A stretch of 64,000 nucleotides of DNA, taken from positions 4,262-68,261 of the forward strand of contig CAJTLR010000006.1 in assembly GCA_910577185.1 (NCBI GenBank), written 5' to 3'. The DNA comes from an uncultured Acetatifactor sp. Lineage in GTDB: Bacteria > Bacillota > Clostridia > Lachnospirales > Lachnospiraceae. Shown piece after piece: positions 51,991-60,935 of this stretch. The stretch's first letter is position 1; every line of letters starts with the position of its first letter. A program made the position numbers and the translations under genes. The notes under the pieces are model-generated. The model made no database searches. It saw only the letters and a program-made list of their open reading frames with translations, and was not told the origin of the DNA.

Positions 51991-53169
51991 GTGATAAGAC
52001 GCAAAGGGGAGGAAAAGGAACTGCAGACGGCGCAGGTATCTGACTTGTGCAGACGCAGGCTTTTAAATTATGCGGACAGCTTTTTCGAGCTGGCAAAGAG
52101 TTACGACGGGGAATTTGAGCCGGAACAGGATAGTCGGGAGACGGTTTTGCTGGAGCACAGACTCTGGGAAAACCGCCGGATTATCAGCGGGCATCTGAGT
52201 GAAGTGGCGAAGATCATGGCAGAGGCGGCCAGCGAGGTGCTTGCATTTTTGCCCATGGAAGGAAAAAAGAGAAGAATTCTGGTGCAGGCTCTGGCAGAAG
52301 AAGGAATCCGGGTGGAAAATCCCTGCTATCTGCCCAGGGAGGATGGCCGGAGGGCCATTGTCCTGACAATGAACACCCGGAAGGGGGAGAAGGTGCCCGC
52401 GGAAGACGCGGCGGATATGATCTCGGTTCTGCTGGACAAGAGATTCGTGCCTTCGGTGTCCAGTCCCAGCCTTGTGGAGACGGTTCCGCAGAGCTTTATT
52501 CTGGAGGAGGAAGCGGGGTTTTTAGTGCTGACAGGATTTTCCAAAGCCGTAAAGGAGTCCGAGCCTGTTTCGGGAGATAATTACGCGGTGCTGGAGGCGG
52601 AAAAAGGGCGTGTGACGGTGATGCTCTCCGATGGCACGGGCTCCGGGGAGAGGGCGGCCAGGGACAGCGAGAAGGTGCTGGACCTGATGGAGAAAATGCT
52701 GGAGGCAGGCTATGGGATGGACGCGGCCATCAATATGGTGAACACAGCATTGTTTGTGACGGGGGAGGATGCTAATCATCCCACACTGGATATCTGTGAC
52801 ATCGATCTGTACCAGGGGAGCCTGCAGCTGAGAAAGGTGGGAGGCGCGGTAACTTTTCTGAAAAGATCCCAGGATGTGGAGCAGATGGCCATGGGAAATC
52901 TTCCCCTGGGCATTTTCGGCCAGGTGGAGGTAGAACCGGTATGCAAAAAACTGCAGGATGGGGACTATTTAATCATGGTTTCCGACGGTGTGGTGGATGC
53001 TTTCGGAGGGGAGGAGGGAGAAAATACAATGCTGAGCATCATTGCGGGCATCCAGGACCGCAATCCCAACGAGATGGCAGAGAGGCTGCTGCGCATCGCG
53101 CTCCATGCCAGCGGAGGGAAAATCCAGGACGACATGACAATAGGCGTAATCGGCATATGGGAGACCTGA
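51991..53169 (+). CDS. spoIIE: Stage II sporulation protein E, soluble short form
   Basis: A 392-residue PP2C-type phosphatase at the conserved spoIIE position between divIC and tilS. Phosphatase motifs: VMLSDGTGSGERAARDSE, LIMVSDGVVDAFGG and DDMTIGVIGIW. In Bacillus, SpoIIE dephosphorylates SpoIIAA to activate sigma-F and is about 820 residues with ten N-terminal membrane helices. Here that membrane part is absent and only a helical segment (about 10-75) precedes the phosphatase. GTG 51991 follows AAGGGGTGG; an in-frame ATG at 51964 lacks a ribosome site and would not add membrane helices. Confidence 0.88.
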   Translation: MIRRKGEEKELQTAQVSDLCRRRLLNYADSFFELAKSYDGEFEPEQDSRETVLLEHRLWENRRIISGHLSEVAKIMAEAASEVLAFLPMEGKKRRILVQALAEEGIRVENPCYLPREDGRRAIVLTMNTRKGEKVPAEDAADMISVLLDKRFVPSVSSPSLVETVPQSFILEEEAGFLVLTGFSKAVKESEPVSGDNYAVLEAEKGRVTVMLSDGTGSGERAARDSEKVLDLMEKMLEAGYGMDAAINMVNTALFVTGEDANHPTLDICDIDLYQGSLQLRKVGGAVTFLKRSQDVEQMAMGNLPLGIFGQVEVEPVCKKLQDGDYLIMVSDGVVDAFGGEEGENTMLSIIAGIQDRNPNEMAERLLRIALHASGGKIQDDMTIGVIGIWET

Positions 53170-53173
53170 TTTG

Positions 53174-53202
53174 TTGACTTTTTCCGTCTTTTGAGATAAC
53201 AT
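53174..53202 (+). promoter_or_regulatory. Promoter next to tilS, possibly leaderless
   Basis: TTGACT (53174-53179), 17 bp, TAACAT (53197-53202). The expected transcription start falls at about 53209, the A of the tilS ATG. Confidence 0.5.
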
Positions 53203-53208
53203 GGACAT

Positions 53209-54687
53209 ATGGACAACTGGCAGGAAACGGAAAAGAAGGTATTTTCCTATATGGAAAAATATCATATGGTGGCTCCCGGGGACCACATTGTGGCGGGCGT
53301 ATCAGGAGGGGCGGACTCCGTCTGCCTTTTATTTTTGCTGCTTGCCTTTGGGGAGAAGAAGCCCATTTCCCTGGCGGTAGTACATGTGAATCACGGGATT
53401 CGTCCGGAGGCCGGAGCCGATGCGGAATTTGTGGAAGGTATCTGCAGGGAAAGGGGAATCCCCTTTTTCCTGACTACCGCAGATGTGCCGGCCCTGGCGG
53501 CCAGGGAAAAGATCTCACCGGAAGATGCGGGGCGGCGGGTGCGGTATGAGGCATTCTGTGAGGCGGCCCGAAAGATGGGGGGAGCCAGGATTGCGGTAGC
53601 GCATAATCTGGACGACAACGCGGAGACTATGCTGTTTCACTTGTTCCGGGGCAGCGGAATCAGGGGACTGGGGGGAATCCCGCCGGTGCGGGGGGATATC
53701 ATCCGGCCCATTCTCTGCCTGGAGCGGCGGGAGGTGGAGGCCTATCTGGGAAAAAGGCAGATTCCCTGGCGCACGGACAGCACCAACAGCGGGGACGCGT
53801 ACTGCAGGAACCGTATCCGCCATCATATTCTGCCTTTTGCGGAGCGGGAGATCACGGGCGGCGTGACGGCGCATATGGGGCAGACCGCGGAAATTCTGCG
53901 GGAGACGGAAGCCTATCTGGAGCAGCAGACAAAAAGCGCCCTGGAGGAATGCTGTAAGGCAGGGGATGGGTATTATGCGGTGGATGCGGAGGGCTTCGGA
54001 AAAATCCATTCGGTTTTACAGAAAAGAATCATCCATTTTCTGCTGAAAAAAATGTCGCCCACGGGAAAGGATATTGGGGCGGTGCATGTCCGGGACACAA
54101 TGTCGCTCTTTGAAAAAAAAGAGAACAGATCCATCCGCCTTCCCTTTGGCATTCTGGCACGGCGCCAGTATGGGGAAGTGATACTGGAGACAGGGGCAGG
54201 GGAGGAAATGGGGGGAGCCGGGGCGGATTTTGCCATTGTCCGGCTGACGGAGGAAATATTTGCGCATCCTGCCGTTTACGATCTGGAAAAGGGGGGAAAG
54301 ATAGAGTTATTTGGACTTTTTATAAAAAAAGGTCAGGAAGTTCCCCAAAATCAGTATACGAAATGGTTTGATTATGATAAAATTGAGGAATCCCTGGAGA
54401 TTCGTACCCGGCGCAGGGGCGATTTCCTCACCATAGCGGATGGAAAAGGCGGCATGGCGCATAAGTCCCTGAAGGATTATATGATTGCGGAGAAGATACC
54501 CAGGCAGGCCAGGGACAGGATGCCTCTTCTGGTGTCAGGAAGCCATGTGCTGTGGGTGGCAGGCCACAGAATCAGCGAATACTTTAAGGTAAACGAAAAT
54601 ACGGAACGTATTTTACGGGTAAGACTATTGTCCGGGGAACAAGAAGGGAAGAGCAAAACGGAGGAGAAAAATGTCGGAACACATTAA
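53209..54687 (+). CDS. tilS: tRNA(Ile)-lysidine synthetase
   Basis: A 492-residue enzyme that converts C34 of the tRNA-Ile CAU anticodon to lysidine using Lys and ATP. It shows the PP-loop VAGVSGGADSVCLL, VHVNHGIRPEAGADAEFV, AHNLDDNAETMLFHLFRGSG, and NRIRHHILP. The C-terminal TilS domain ends in RMPLLVSGSHVLWVAGHRIS. There is no Shine-Dalgarno before ATG 53209. hpt starts 17 bp before its stop, so the two are co-translated, as in Bacillus. Confidence 0.94.
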   Translation: MDNWQETEKKVFSYMEKYHMVAPGDHIVAGVSGGADSVCLLFLLLAFGEKKPISLAVVHVNHGIRPEAGADAEFVEGICRERGIPFFLTTADVPALAAREKISPEDAGRRVRYEAFCEAARKMGGARIAVAHNLDDNAETMLFHLFRGSGIRGLGGIPPVRGDIIRPILCLERREVEAYLGKRQIPWRTDSTNSGDAYCRNRIRHHILPFAEREITGGVTAHMGQTAEILRETEAYLEQQTKSALEECCKAGDGYYAVDAEGFGKIHSVLQKRIIHFLLKKMSPTGKDIGAVHVRDTMSLFEKKENRSIRLPFGILARRQYGEVILETGAGEEMGGAGADFAIVRLTEEIFAHPAVYDLEKGGKIELFGLFIKKGQEVPQNQYTKWFDYDKIEESLEIRTRRRGDFLTIADGKGGMAHKSLKDYMIAEKIPRQARDRMPLLVSGSHVLWVAGHRISEYFKVNENTERILRVRLLSGEQEGKSKTEEKNVGTH

Positions 54688-55207
54688 GGTACTTTTGACA
54701 GAAGAAGAGGTGGACGCGAAGATTCAGCTGATGGGGGAACAGATCAGCAGGGACTATGCGGGGAAACAGGTGCATCTGATCTGTGTGCTGAAGGGTGGAA
54801 GCTTTTTCATGTGTGAGCTTGCGAAACGGATCACGGTGCCGGTATCCCTGGATTTTATGGCGGTGTCCAGTTACGGAAGCGGAACAACGTCCGGGGGCGT
54901 GGTAAAAATTGTAAAGGACCTGGACGACCCCATCAAGGATAAAAACGTGATTGTGGTGGAAGATATTGTGGACAGCGGCAGAACTTTGAGCTATCTGCTG
55001 GAGATGCTCTGGGCAAGGGGACCGGAATCCCTGAGTCTGTGTACCTTGCTTGACAAGCCGGAGAGGCGTGTGGTGGATGTGGAGGTGGATTATACCGGTT
55101 TCCAGATCCCGGATGAATTTGTGGTGGGATACGGGCTGGACTATGATCAGAGATACCGCAATCTGCCTTATATCGGTGTGGTGGAGTTTGACCAGGATCC
55201 GGCATAG
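54671..55207 (+). CDS. hpt: Hypoxanthine phosphoribosyltransferase
   Basis: A 178-residue purine salvage enzyme that makes IMP/GMP from hypoxanthine or guanine and PRPP. It shows LICVLKGGSFFMCELAKRI, SSYGSGTTSGG, the PRPP loop VIVVEDIVDSGRTLSYL and DEFVVGYGLDYDQRYRNLPYIG. GGAGAAAA precedes the ATG. It overlaps tilS by 17 bp. Confidence 0.95.
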   Translation: MSEHIKVLLTEEEVDAKIQLMGEQISRDYAGKQVHLICVLKGGSFFMCELAKRITVPVSLDFMAVSSYGSGTTSGGVVKIVKDLDDPIKDKNVIVVEDIVDSGRTLSYLLEMLWARGPESLSLCTLLDKPERRVVDVEVDYTGFQIPDEFVVGYGLDYDQRYRNLPYIGVVEFDQDPA

Positions 55208-55258
55208 GGGCAGTATAAAGTACAGGCTGGTTCAGAAATAAGCTAGGAGGCTTGCGAG

Positions 55259-57109
55259 TTGAGGCAGAACAGTAGAGGATTTAATTCGTATTTTCTTTTT
55301 ATCATGTTGCTTCTGATGGGTGTGGCAGTGCTGACTACCCTGAACGGCGCGGATGACAAGTACACCCGGGAACAGTTTGTGAATGACCTGGAGGCCGGAA
55401 GGGTGCAGGAGGTGACCGTCAATCCCAACGCGGAGGCGCCCACGGGATATCTGCGGGTGGAACTGAAAAACGGTGCCGACATGAAGCTTTATGTGACGGA
55501 CATTGTGGAGGCGGAAAATCTGGTCAGGTCATATGGTTTTGACCCGCAGGTGAAGGATGTTCCCAGGGAGGGCTGGGTGCTGACCACCCTGGTGCCCATG
55601 CTGATTGTGCTGGCAGTGGGAATTTTTCTCTTCATGATGGTCAATGCCCAGAATGCCGGGGGCAACAACAGCAAGATGATGAATTTCGGCAAGAGCCGGG
55701 CCAGACTGTCCATGGGGGATAAAAATATTACATTTGCGCAGGTGGCAGGACTGAAGGAAGAAAAGGAAGAGCTGAAAGAGATCGTGGATTTCTTAAAGGC
55801 GCCGGGCAAGTACACAAAGGTGGGTGCCAGGATTCCGAAAGGCGTATTGCTGGAGGGACCTCCCGGAACCGGTAAGACGCTGCTGGCCAAGGCTGTGGCC
55901 GGAGAGGCCGGCGTACCTTTTTTCAGCATTTCCGGTTCCGATTTTGTGGAAATGTTTGTGGGTGTGGGCGCGTCCCGGGTCCGGGACCTGTTTGAGGAGG
56001 CCAAGAAGAATTCTCCCTGCATTGTGTTTATCGACGAGATCGACGCGGTGGCAAGGAGGCGGGGCACCGGTATGGGAGGCGGACATGACGAGCGGGAGCA
56101 GACGCTGAACCAGCTGCTGGTGGAGATGGACGGTTTCGGCATCAATGAGGGAATCATTGTCATGGCGGCAACCAACAGAGTGGATATTCTGGATCCTGCC
56201 ATTCTGCGTCCCGGACGTTTTGACAGGAAGGTGGCAGTGGGCACGCCGGATATCAGCGGCAGGGAAGATATCCTGAAGGTGCATTCCAAAAACAAGCCGC
56301 TGGCAGAGGATGTGGATTTAAAACAGGTGGCCCAGACCACGGCAGGCTTTACAGGGGCAGACCTGGAAAACCTGATGAATGAAGCCGCCATCAACGCGGC
56401 GAAGCAGGGCAAGAATTTTGTGGTGCAGGAAGACATCAGGAAGGCCTTTGTGAAGGTAGGCATCGGGGCGGAGAAAAAGAGCCGGGTTATTTCGGAGAAG
56501 GAAAAGAAGATCACGGCCTACCATGAGGCAGGGCATGCGATTCTGTTCCATGTGCTGCCGGATGTGGGGCCGGTGTACACGGTGTCCATTATTCCCACCG
56601 GGGCAGGGGCTGCGGGCTATACCATGCCGCTTCCGGAGAAAGACGAAATGTTCCTGACCAAAAACCAGATGCTGCAGCAGATCATGGTCTCCCTGGGGGG
56701 ACGGATTGCGGAGGAAATCATATTCGGGGACATTACCACGGGGGCTTCCAGCGACATCAAGAAGGCAACCAAAGTGGCGCGCAGGATGGTGACGCGCTAC
56801 GGCATGTCGGAGAATATCGGCGTAATCTGCTATGATGATGATGATGACGAAGTGTTTATCGGCCGGGACCTTGCGCATGCGAAGGGGCACAGCGAGTCGG
56901 TTTCCGGGGAGATTGACAGGGAAGTCAAATCCATTATCGACGGATGCTACTCCAGGGCCAAAGGCATTATCCTGGAAAAGGAAAACGTACTGCATGCCTG
57001 CGCGAAGCTGCTTTTGGAGAAGGAGAAGATCGGCAGGGAAGAATTTGAGGGATTGTTTGCGGAAAATCCGGTAAATTCTGTGTCAAGCGGTATTCTGGAT
57101 GAAATGTGA
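55259..57109 (+). CDS. ftsH: Membrane-anchored ATP-dependent zinc metalloprotease FtsH
   Basis: A 616-residue AAA+ protease for membrane and short-lived cytosolic proteins. It has two helices (about 10-28 and 112-132) with an extracytoplasmic domain between. Walker A is GPPGTGKT, Walker B IVFIDEIDAVARRRG, the second region of homology NRVDILDPAILRPGRFDR, and the zinc motif AYHEAGHAIL. A TTG start at 55259 is supported by AGGAGG 8 nt upstream. Conserved position after hpt. Confidence 0.95.
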   Translation: MRQNSRGFNSYFLFIMLLLMGVAVLTTLNGADDKYTREQFVNDLEAGRVQEVTVNPNAEAPTGYLRVELKNGADMKLYVTDIVEAENLVRSYGFDPQVKDVPREGWVLTTLVPMLIVLAVGIFLFMMVNAQNAGGNNSKMMNFGKSRARLSMGDKNITFAQVAGLKEEKEELKEIVDFLKAPGKYTKVGARIPKGVLLEGPPGTGKTLLAKAVAGEAGVPFFSISGSDFVEMFVGVGASRVRDLFEEAKKNSPCIVFIDEIDAVARRRGTGMGGGHDEREQTLNQLLVEMDGFGINEGIIVMAATNRVDILDPAILRPGRFDRKVAVGTPDISGREDILKVHSKNKPLAEDVDLKQVAQTTAGFTGADLENLMNEAAINAAKQGKNFVVQEDIRKAFVKVGIGAEKKSRVISEKEKKITAYHEAGHAILFHVLPDVGPVYTVSIIPTGAGAAGYTMPLPEKDEMFLTKNQMLQQIMVSLGGRIAEEIIFGDITTGASSDIKKATKVARRMVTRYGMSENIGVICYDDDDDEVFIGRDLAHAKGHSESVSGEIDREVKSIIDGCYSRAKGIILEKENVLHACAKLLLEKEKIGREEFEGLFAENPVNSVSSGILDEM

Positions 57110-57175
57110 GATTTGTAATGGACAAAATACACAAAAGTGAAAAGAATTTTTTGTTTATTTTGTTAGTTTTGGGAA

Positions 57176-57204
57176 TTGGCAAAAAGGTGGCTTAATGGTA
57201 TGAT
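57176..57204 (+). promoter_or_regulatory. Promoter in the ftsH-MATE intergenic region
   Basis: TTGGCA (57176-57181), 17 bp, TATGAT (57199-57204). No gene follows on this strand before a strong terminator at 57268. Confidence 0.6.
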
Positions 57205-57210
57205 ATTACT

Positions 57211-57300
57211 CGTAACCCCCAATACATTATATAGTTTTTGCTATACCCCATAAGAAATACCTTCTCTAAAAAGGACAGTCACCCCATGACTGTCCTTTTT
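57211..57300 (+). ncRNA. Candidate small RNA (about 90 nt)
   Basis: A promoter at 57176-57204 and a strong terminator at 57268-57300 bracket about 90 nt without an ORF. This suggests a short non-coding transcript. No known RNA family recognised. Confidence 0.35.
57268..57300 (+). terminator. Strong terminator downstream of ftsH
   Basis: AAAAAGGACAGTC/GACTGTCCTTTTT, a perfect 13-bp stem with a 7-nt loop. It can act in both directions. Repeat copy E begins right at its end. Confidence 0.9.
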
Positions 57301-57550
57301 ATGCGCAGGGGTGCATAAGGAAAATTGTTGCTGGCGCAACATGCACCCCGCGCGGCGAGTAGAGGAGAAGGGCATTCCCCTACTCGATTTTACAGGCCCG
57401 TACACAAAGTGCGGCTCCCCGCACTTGGAATTATGCCGCTGAAGCGGCGTACGGGGTGCGCAGCGAGTAGAGGAAGATGAATCTTCTCTACTCGATTTTG
57501 CAGGGGTGCATAAGGAAAATTGTTGCTGGCGCAACATGCACCCCGCGCGC
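57301..57550 (+). repeat. Dispersed two-hairpin repeat, copy E (three-unit array)
   Basis: Unit 1 (57301-57388): GGGGTGCAT/ATGCACCCC and CGAGTAG/CTACTCG. Unit 2 (57389-57496) keeps the second hairpin (CGAGTAGAG/CTCTACTCG), but its first hairpin is replaced by a larger one. CCCGTAC/GTACGGG encloses GTGCGG/CCGCAC and GCCGCT/GCGGC. Unit 3 (57497-57550) has only the first hairpin. It fills the 450-bp gap before the MATE gene. Confidence 0.9.
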
Positions 57551-57569
57551 ATTTTTTCAACGACATGGA

Positions 57570-58898
57570 TTATCTGCTTTTTTCCAGATGTTTCAGATAA
57601 AGGATTCCCGTGATATCCGCAAGAACCCAGCCGATGGGAATGGCGCTCCAGATACCGGTCACGCCGATTTGCGGGATGGGAGCCAGCACATAGGCCAGAA
57701 TAACCCTTGTGCCCAGGGAAATGATGGTGAGCACCAGGGACATTTCCGGCCGGTTGATGCCGCGGTAGTAGCCGTACAGCAGGAACAGCACCCCGATCCC
57801 GCAGTAGAAAGCGCCTTCCACCCGCAGATATCCTGCGCCGATGGCGATAATGGCGGTTTTTGCGGGATCGATGAACAGCAGCATCAGATAAGGGGCCAGG
57901 ACAAAGACCAGAAGGGATATGGCCACGCAGAATGCCATGGATACCCTGACGGCGCTTTTCATGCCCTGCCGTACCCTTGCATTCTCACCGGCTCCGTGGT
58001 TCTGGGAAATGAACAGGGAAAAGGCATTGCCGAATTCCTGGGCGGGCATGTAGGCAAAGGAATCGATTTTCACGGCGGCGGCAAATGCGGCCATCACCTG
58101 CGCGCCGAAGCTGTTTACCAGTCCCTGGATCATCAGAATTCCGAAATTCATCACGGACTGCTGGATGGAGGAGGAAAATGCAAAGCGGAGAATTTCCACC
58201 GCCGTATCTTTGGAAAAAGAAAAGCGCCGGAGGTCAAAGCGCAGATTCGGCTCCTTCATCCAGGTATATGCCATAAGACCCATGCCCGACAGCGCCTGGG
58301 CAATCACGGTTGCGGCCGCTGCCCCTGCGATGCCCCACTTGCATGCCACTACAAAGACAATGTCCAGCACCACATTCAGCAGGGCCGTGGCGCCCAGAAA
58401 ATAAAGAGGAACCACCGAGTTACCCACGGCCCGCAGGAGATAGGTGAAGTAATTATAGAAAAATACAAAAATAAGTCCCATGAAAATAATCCAGACATAA
58501 GTATGCATCATTTCCAGAAGTTCTGCCGGAACCTGCAGAAGGCGCAGGATGGGATCACAGAACAGCATCACCAGCACATTGAGCAGCAGGGTGGCCCCTC
58601 CGGTGAGAAGGAAGGACAGCCGCATGCAGTCTTTCATTTTTGTCTCCTCTTTTTTCCCGAAATAATAGGAAAAAAGGGCGCCGCTTCCCATGCACATACC
58701 GATCAGAATGGATGTGAGAAAGGTCATCAGGGTGTAGGCGGAGCCCACTGCCGCCAGGGCATCCGGGCCCAGGAACCGGCCTACGATAAGGGAATCGGCG
58801 ATATTGTAAAATTGCTGGAGGAGATTGCCCAGTATCATGGGGCCTGCGAAAAGAAGCATGTTTCTGGTTACGTTTCCCTGGGTCAGATCTTTTTTCAT
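57570..58898 (-). CDS. MATE family efflux transporter
   Basis: A 442-residue transporter with 12 helices, expected to export drugs or metabolites in exchange for Na+ or H+. It begins LLFAGPMILGNLLQQFYNIADSLIVGRFLG, the MATE signature, and the two halves show similar folds. The second half has SIQQSVMNFGILMIQGLVNSFG and a further repeat-type segment. Promoter at 59010. Its 3' end lies 19 bp from the repeat array, whose hairpins might serve as its terminator on this strand. Confidence 0.93.
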   Translation of the reverse strand: MKKDLTQGNVTRNMLLFAGPMILGNLLQQFYNIADSLIVGRFLGPDALAAVGSAYTLMTFLTSILIGMCMGSGALFSYYFGKKEETKMKDCMRLSFLLTGGATLLLNVLVMLFCDPILRLLQVPAELLEMMHTYVWIIFMGLIFVFFYNYFTYLLRAVGNSVVPLYFLGATALLNVVLDIVFVVACKWGIAGAAAATVIAQALSGMGLMAYTWMKEPNLRFDLRRFSFSKDTAVEILRFAFSSSIQQSVMNFGILMIQGLVNSFGAQVMAAFAAAVKIDSFAYMPAQEFGNAFSLFISQNHGAGENARVRQGMKSAVRVSMAFCVAISLLVFVLAPYLMLLFIDPAKTAIIAIGAGYLRVEGAFYCGIGVLFLLYGYYRGINRPEMSLVLTIISLGTRVILAYVLAPIPQIGVTGIWSAIPIGWVLADITGILYLKHLEKSR

Positions 58899-59009
58899 AT
58901 GCGTTCATTGTCTCCGTTTGTGCGTGATGTCTCCGGGGTCAGGGCCGGGGCGGGGGTTTCCTTTCCGGCTTCCCCGGATGAAATGAACCGGGGCTGCCGC
59001 CGTATTTCC

Positions 59010-59038
59010 AGTATAGCATTAAGAGAGGAATCATGCAA
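59010..59038 (-). promoter_or_regulatory. Promoter of the MATE gene
   Basis: Minus strand TTGCAT (59033-59038), 17-bp spacer, TATACT (59010-59015). On the plus strand TTGCAA (59093-59098) and TATACT (59118-59123), 19 bp apart, may drive the divergent genes. Confidence 0.65.
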
Positions 59039-59185
59039 TGGAGGCAGGGATTTTACGAAAAATGGATTTGCTGCCGGAAGCGGGACGAATCGTTGCAAAA
59101 ATGATGCAATGTGGGGTTATACTGACAACAAGAAGACTTTCAGGGCAGGGCACTGGCGCCTGGCGAGGCGGGAAAGGAGATGTCA

Positions 59186-60283
59186 GTGAGGAAGAGGTGG
59201 ATGTCAATGCCGGCAATGGCCTGTGTCTGCATATGTCTGCTGCCGTTGGGAAGGGTTTCGGCCCAGGGCGAGGCGGTGAAGGTACTGGCACAGAAGTACC
59301 AGGCATATCAGGCATGTTTTTCGGCCATAGAAAGTGTGGAGGACGTGGAGGCAAACGGGTATGAAAAGATGGAATCCCAGAGTTTTCCGGTGGTGCTGGA
59401 GAGCTTCGGGGAGGAGGAACTGACTTTTCTGCCCATTATGCACCGGGAGTACCACAGGCTGGCAGTGCTGATTGCAGACAGTGAGGGAAAGGTTCTTTAC
59501 AAGACGGACCAGCTGGAGACAAATTACAAATATCTGGAGCAGCTGGAACAGCCTACAAAGGATATTGCCGCGGTGTCTTTTCAGGATCTGAACCATGACG
59601 GACTGACGGATATTGTGCTGATTACCAACTGTGAGAACGGTGAGGGAGAATATGCGGGACAGACTTTTAAGGTGGGGGATGTGCTTTTCCAGAGGGAGGG
59701 ACAGTTTTACCGTGACTGGAGAATCTCCGATAAAATAAACCGCTTCAGCATGAACAAGAGCGCGGATTTTATTGCTTCTTATGTGAGGGATGGGAATTCC
59801 ACGGAAGTGCTGTACACGGCAACCACACTGGAGGAACTGCTGGACAACGGATTCCGGATTATTGAGGAGCAGAATTATCTGCGCACTTTTGAGAAGCAGG
59901 GAAAACTCCGGGTGGTGCCGGGTGTTTTAAGCATGGCGGAATATGATGTGTTTATGATTTACCTGGTGAATGAACAGGGATATATTGTGTGGAGTTTTCA
60001 GCCCATGGAGGATTATGACAATCTCTATGCCCTGAAGGGAATGACCTGCAGGGATCTGGACGGGGATGGCATGAAGGACATTCTGGTGCTGGCCAGATAC
60101 AGTTATTCCGGGCCGGAGGGTGAGCTTGCCATCGACACAAAGTGCCATATTTATTACCAGCGCACGGATGGATTCGCGGAGGACACGGATTTTTCCGGGA
60201 GCTATCAGTGCACGGAACTGGATACGGTGGGAGAACTGGTGTGGAGTATCAGGGATTACTGGGGGTGGACAAAAGAGGAATGA
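59186..60283 (+). CDS. Exported protein with calcium-binding-type DxDxDG loops
   Basis: A 365-residue protein with a signal peptide (RKRWMSMPAMACVCICLLPLGRVSAQG). It has two FG-GAP/VCBS-like loops, DLNHDGLTDIVLI and DLDGDGMKDILVL, likely Ca2+ sites in a beta-propeller-like fold. GGAG 6 nt before GTG 59186 favours that start over ATG 59180. The stop overlaps the response-regulator start (ATGA), so it is probably the extracellular component of the sensory system that follows. Function unknown. Confidence 0.82.
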   Translation: MRKRWMSMPAMACVCICLLPLGRVSAQGEAVKVLAQKYQAYQACFSAIESVEDVEANGYEKMESQSFPVVLESFGEEELTFLPIMHREYHRLAVLIADSEGKVLYKTDQLETNYKYLEQLEQPTKDIAAVSFQDLNHDGLTDIVLITNCENGEGEYAGQTFKVGDVLFQREGQFYRDWRISDKINRFSMNKSADFIASYVRDGNSTEVLYTATTLEELLDNGFRIIEEQNYLRTFEKQGKLRVVPGVLSMAEYDVFMIYLVNEQGYIVWSFQPMEDYDNLYALKGMTCRDLDGDGMKDILVLARYSYSGPEGELAIDTKCHIYYQRTDGFAEDTDFSGSYQCTELDTVGELVWSIRDYWGWTKEE

Positions 60284-60933
60284 TCAAGATACTGATTGTG
60301 GATGACGAAAAACCGATCTGCGACCTGATTGATATCAACTTGTCGGCGGCGGGATACCAGTGTAAGACTGTGCAGGATGGACTGGAGGCGCTGGATCTGA
60401 TCGAGTCGGAGAATTTTGACCTGATTTTGCTGGACATTATGCTTCCGGGGGCAGATGGATTTGACATAATGGAATATATCAGGCCCCTGAAGGTGCCGGT
60501 GATTTTCATCACGGCCAGACATGAGGTGAAGGACCGGGTGAAGGGGCTGAAGCTGGGGGCCGAGGATTATCTTGTGAAGCCTTTTGACGTGGTGGAGCTG
60601 ATAGCCCGGGTGGAGGTGGTTCTGCGGCGCTATAACAAGACGGAGACCATTCTCACCGCAGGGGACGTGGTGGTGGATACGGAGGCCCGGAAAGTGACCA
60701 GGGCGGGGAAGCCTGTGGTGCTGACCAACAAGGAATATGGGCTGCTGGTATTATTCATCAGCAATAAAAACATAGCATTGTTTCGTGAAAATCTGTATGA
60801 AAAAGTGTGGGGGGACGAGTATCTGGCAGACAGCCGCACCCTGGACCTGCATGTTCAGAGGCTGCGCAGGAAGATGGGCTGGGAGGAGAATCTGGTGGCG
60901 GTGTATAAGATAGGCTACCGGCTGGAAATCTGA
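60280..60933 (+). CDS. OmpR-family response regulator
   Basis: A 217-residue regulator. The receiver domain has the acidic pocket DDE (8-10), phosphoacceptor Asp 52 in LILLDIMLPG, Thr in FITARHE and Lys in YLVKPFD. The winged-helix DNA-binding domain covers about 125-217 (LTNKEYGLLVLFI, SRTLDLHVQRLRRKMG, YKIGYRLE). It overlaps the upstream gene by 4 bp and lies 2 bp before the kinase gene. Target genes unknown. Confidence 0.94.
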   Translation: MIKILIVDDEKPICDLIDINLSAAGYQCKTVQDGLEALDLIESENFDLILLDIMLPGADGFDIMEYIRPLKVPVIFITARHEVKDRVKGLKLGAEDYLVKPFDVVELIARVEVVLRRYNKTETILTAGDVVVDTEARKVTRAGKPVVLTNKEYGLLVLFISNKNIALFRENLYEKVWGDEYLADSRTLDLHVQRLRRKMGWEENLVAVYKIGYRLEI

Positions 60934-60935
60934 CT

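Noticed and set aside
57477..59189. 570-codon plus-strand open frame
   Set aside because: It runs antisense through the MATE gene, starts inside the repeat array, and has no ribosome site or recognisable domain.
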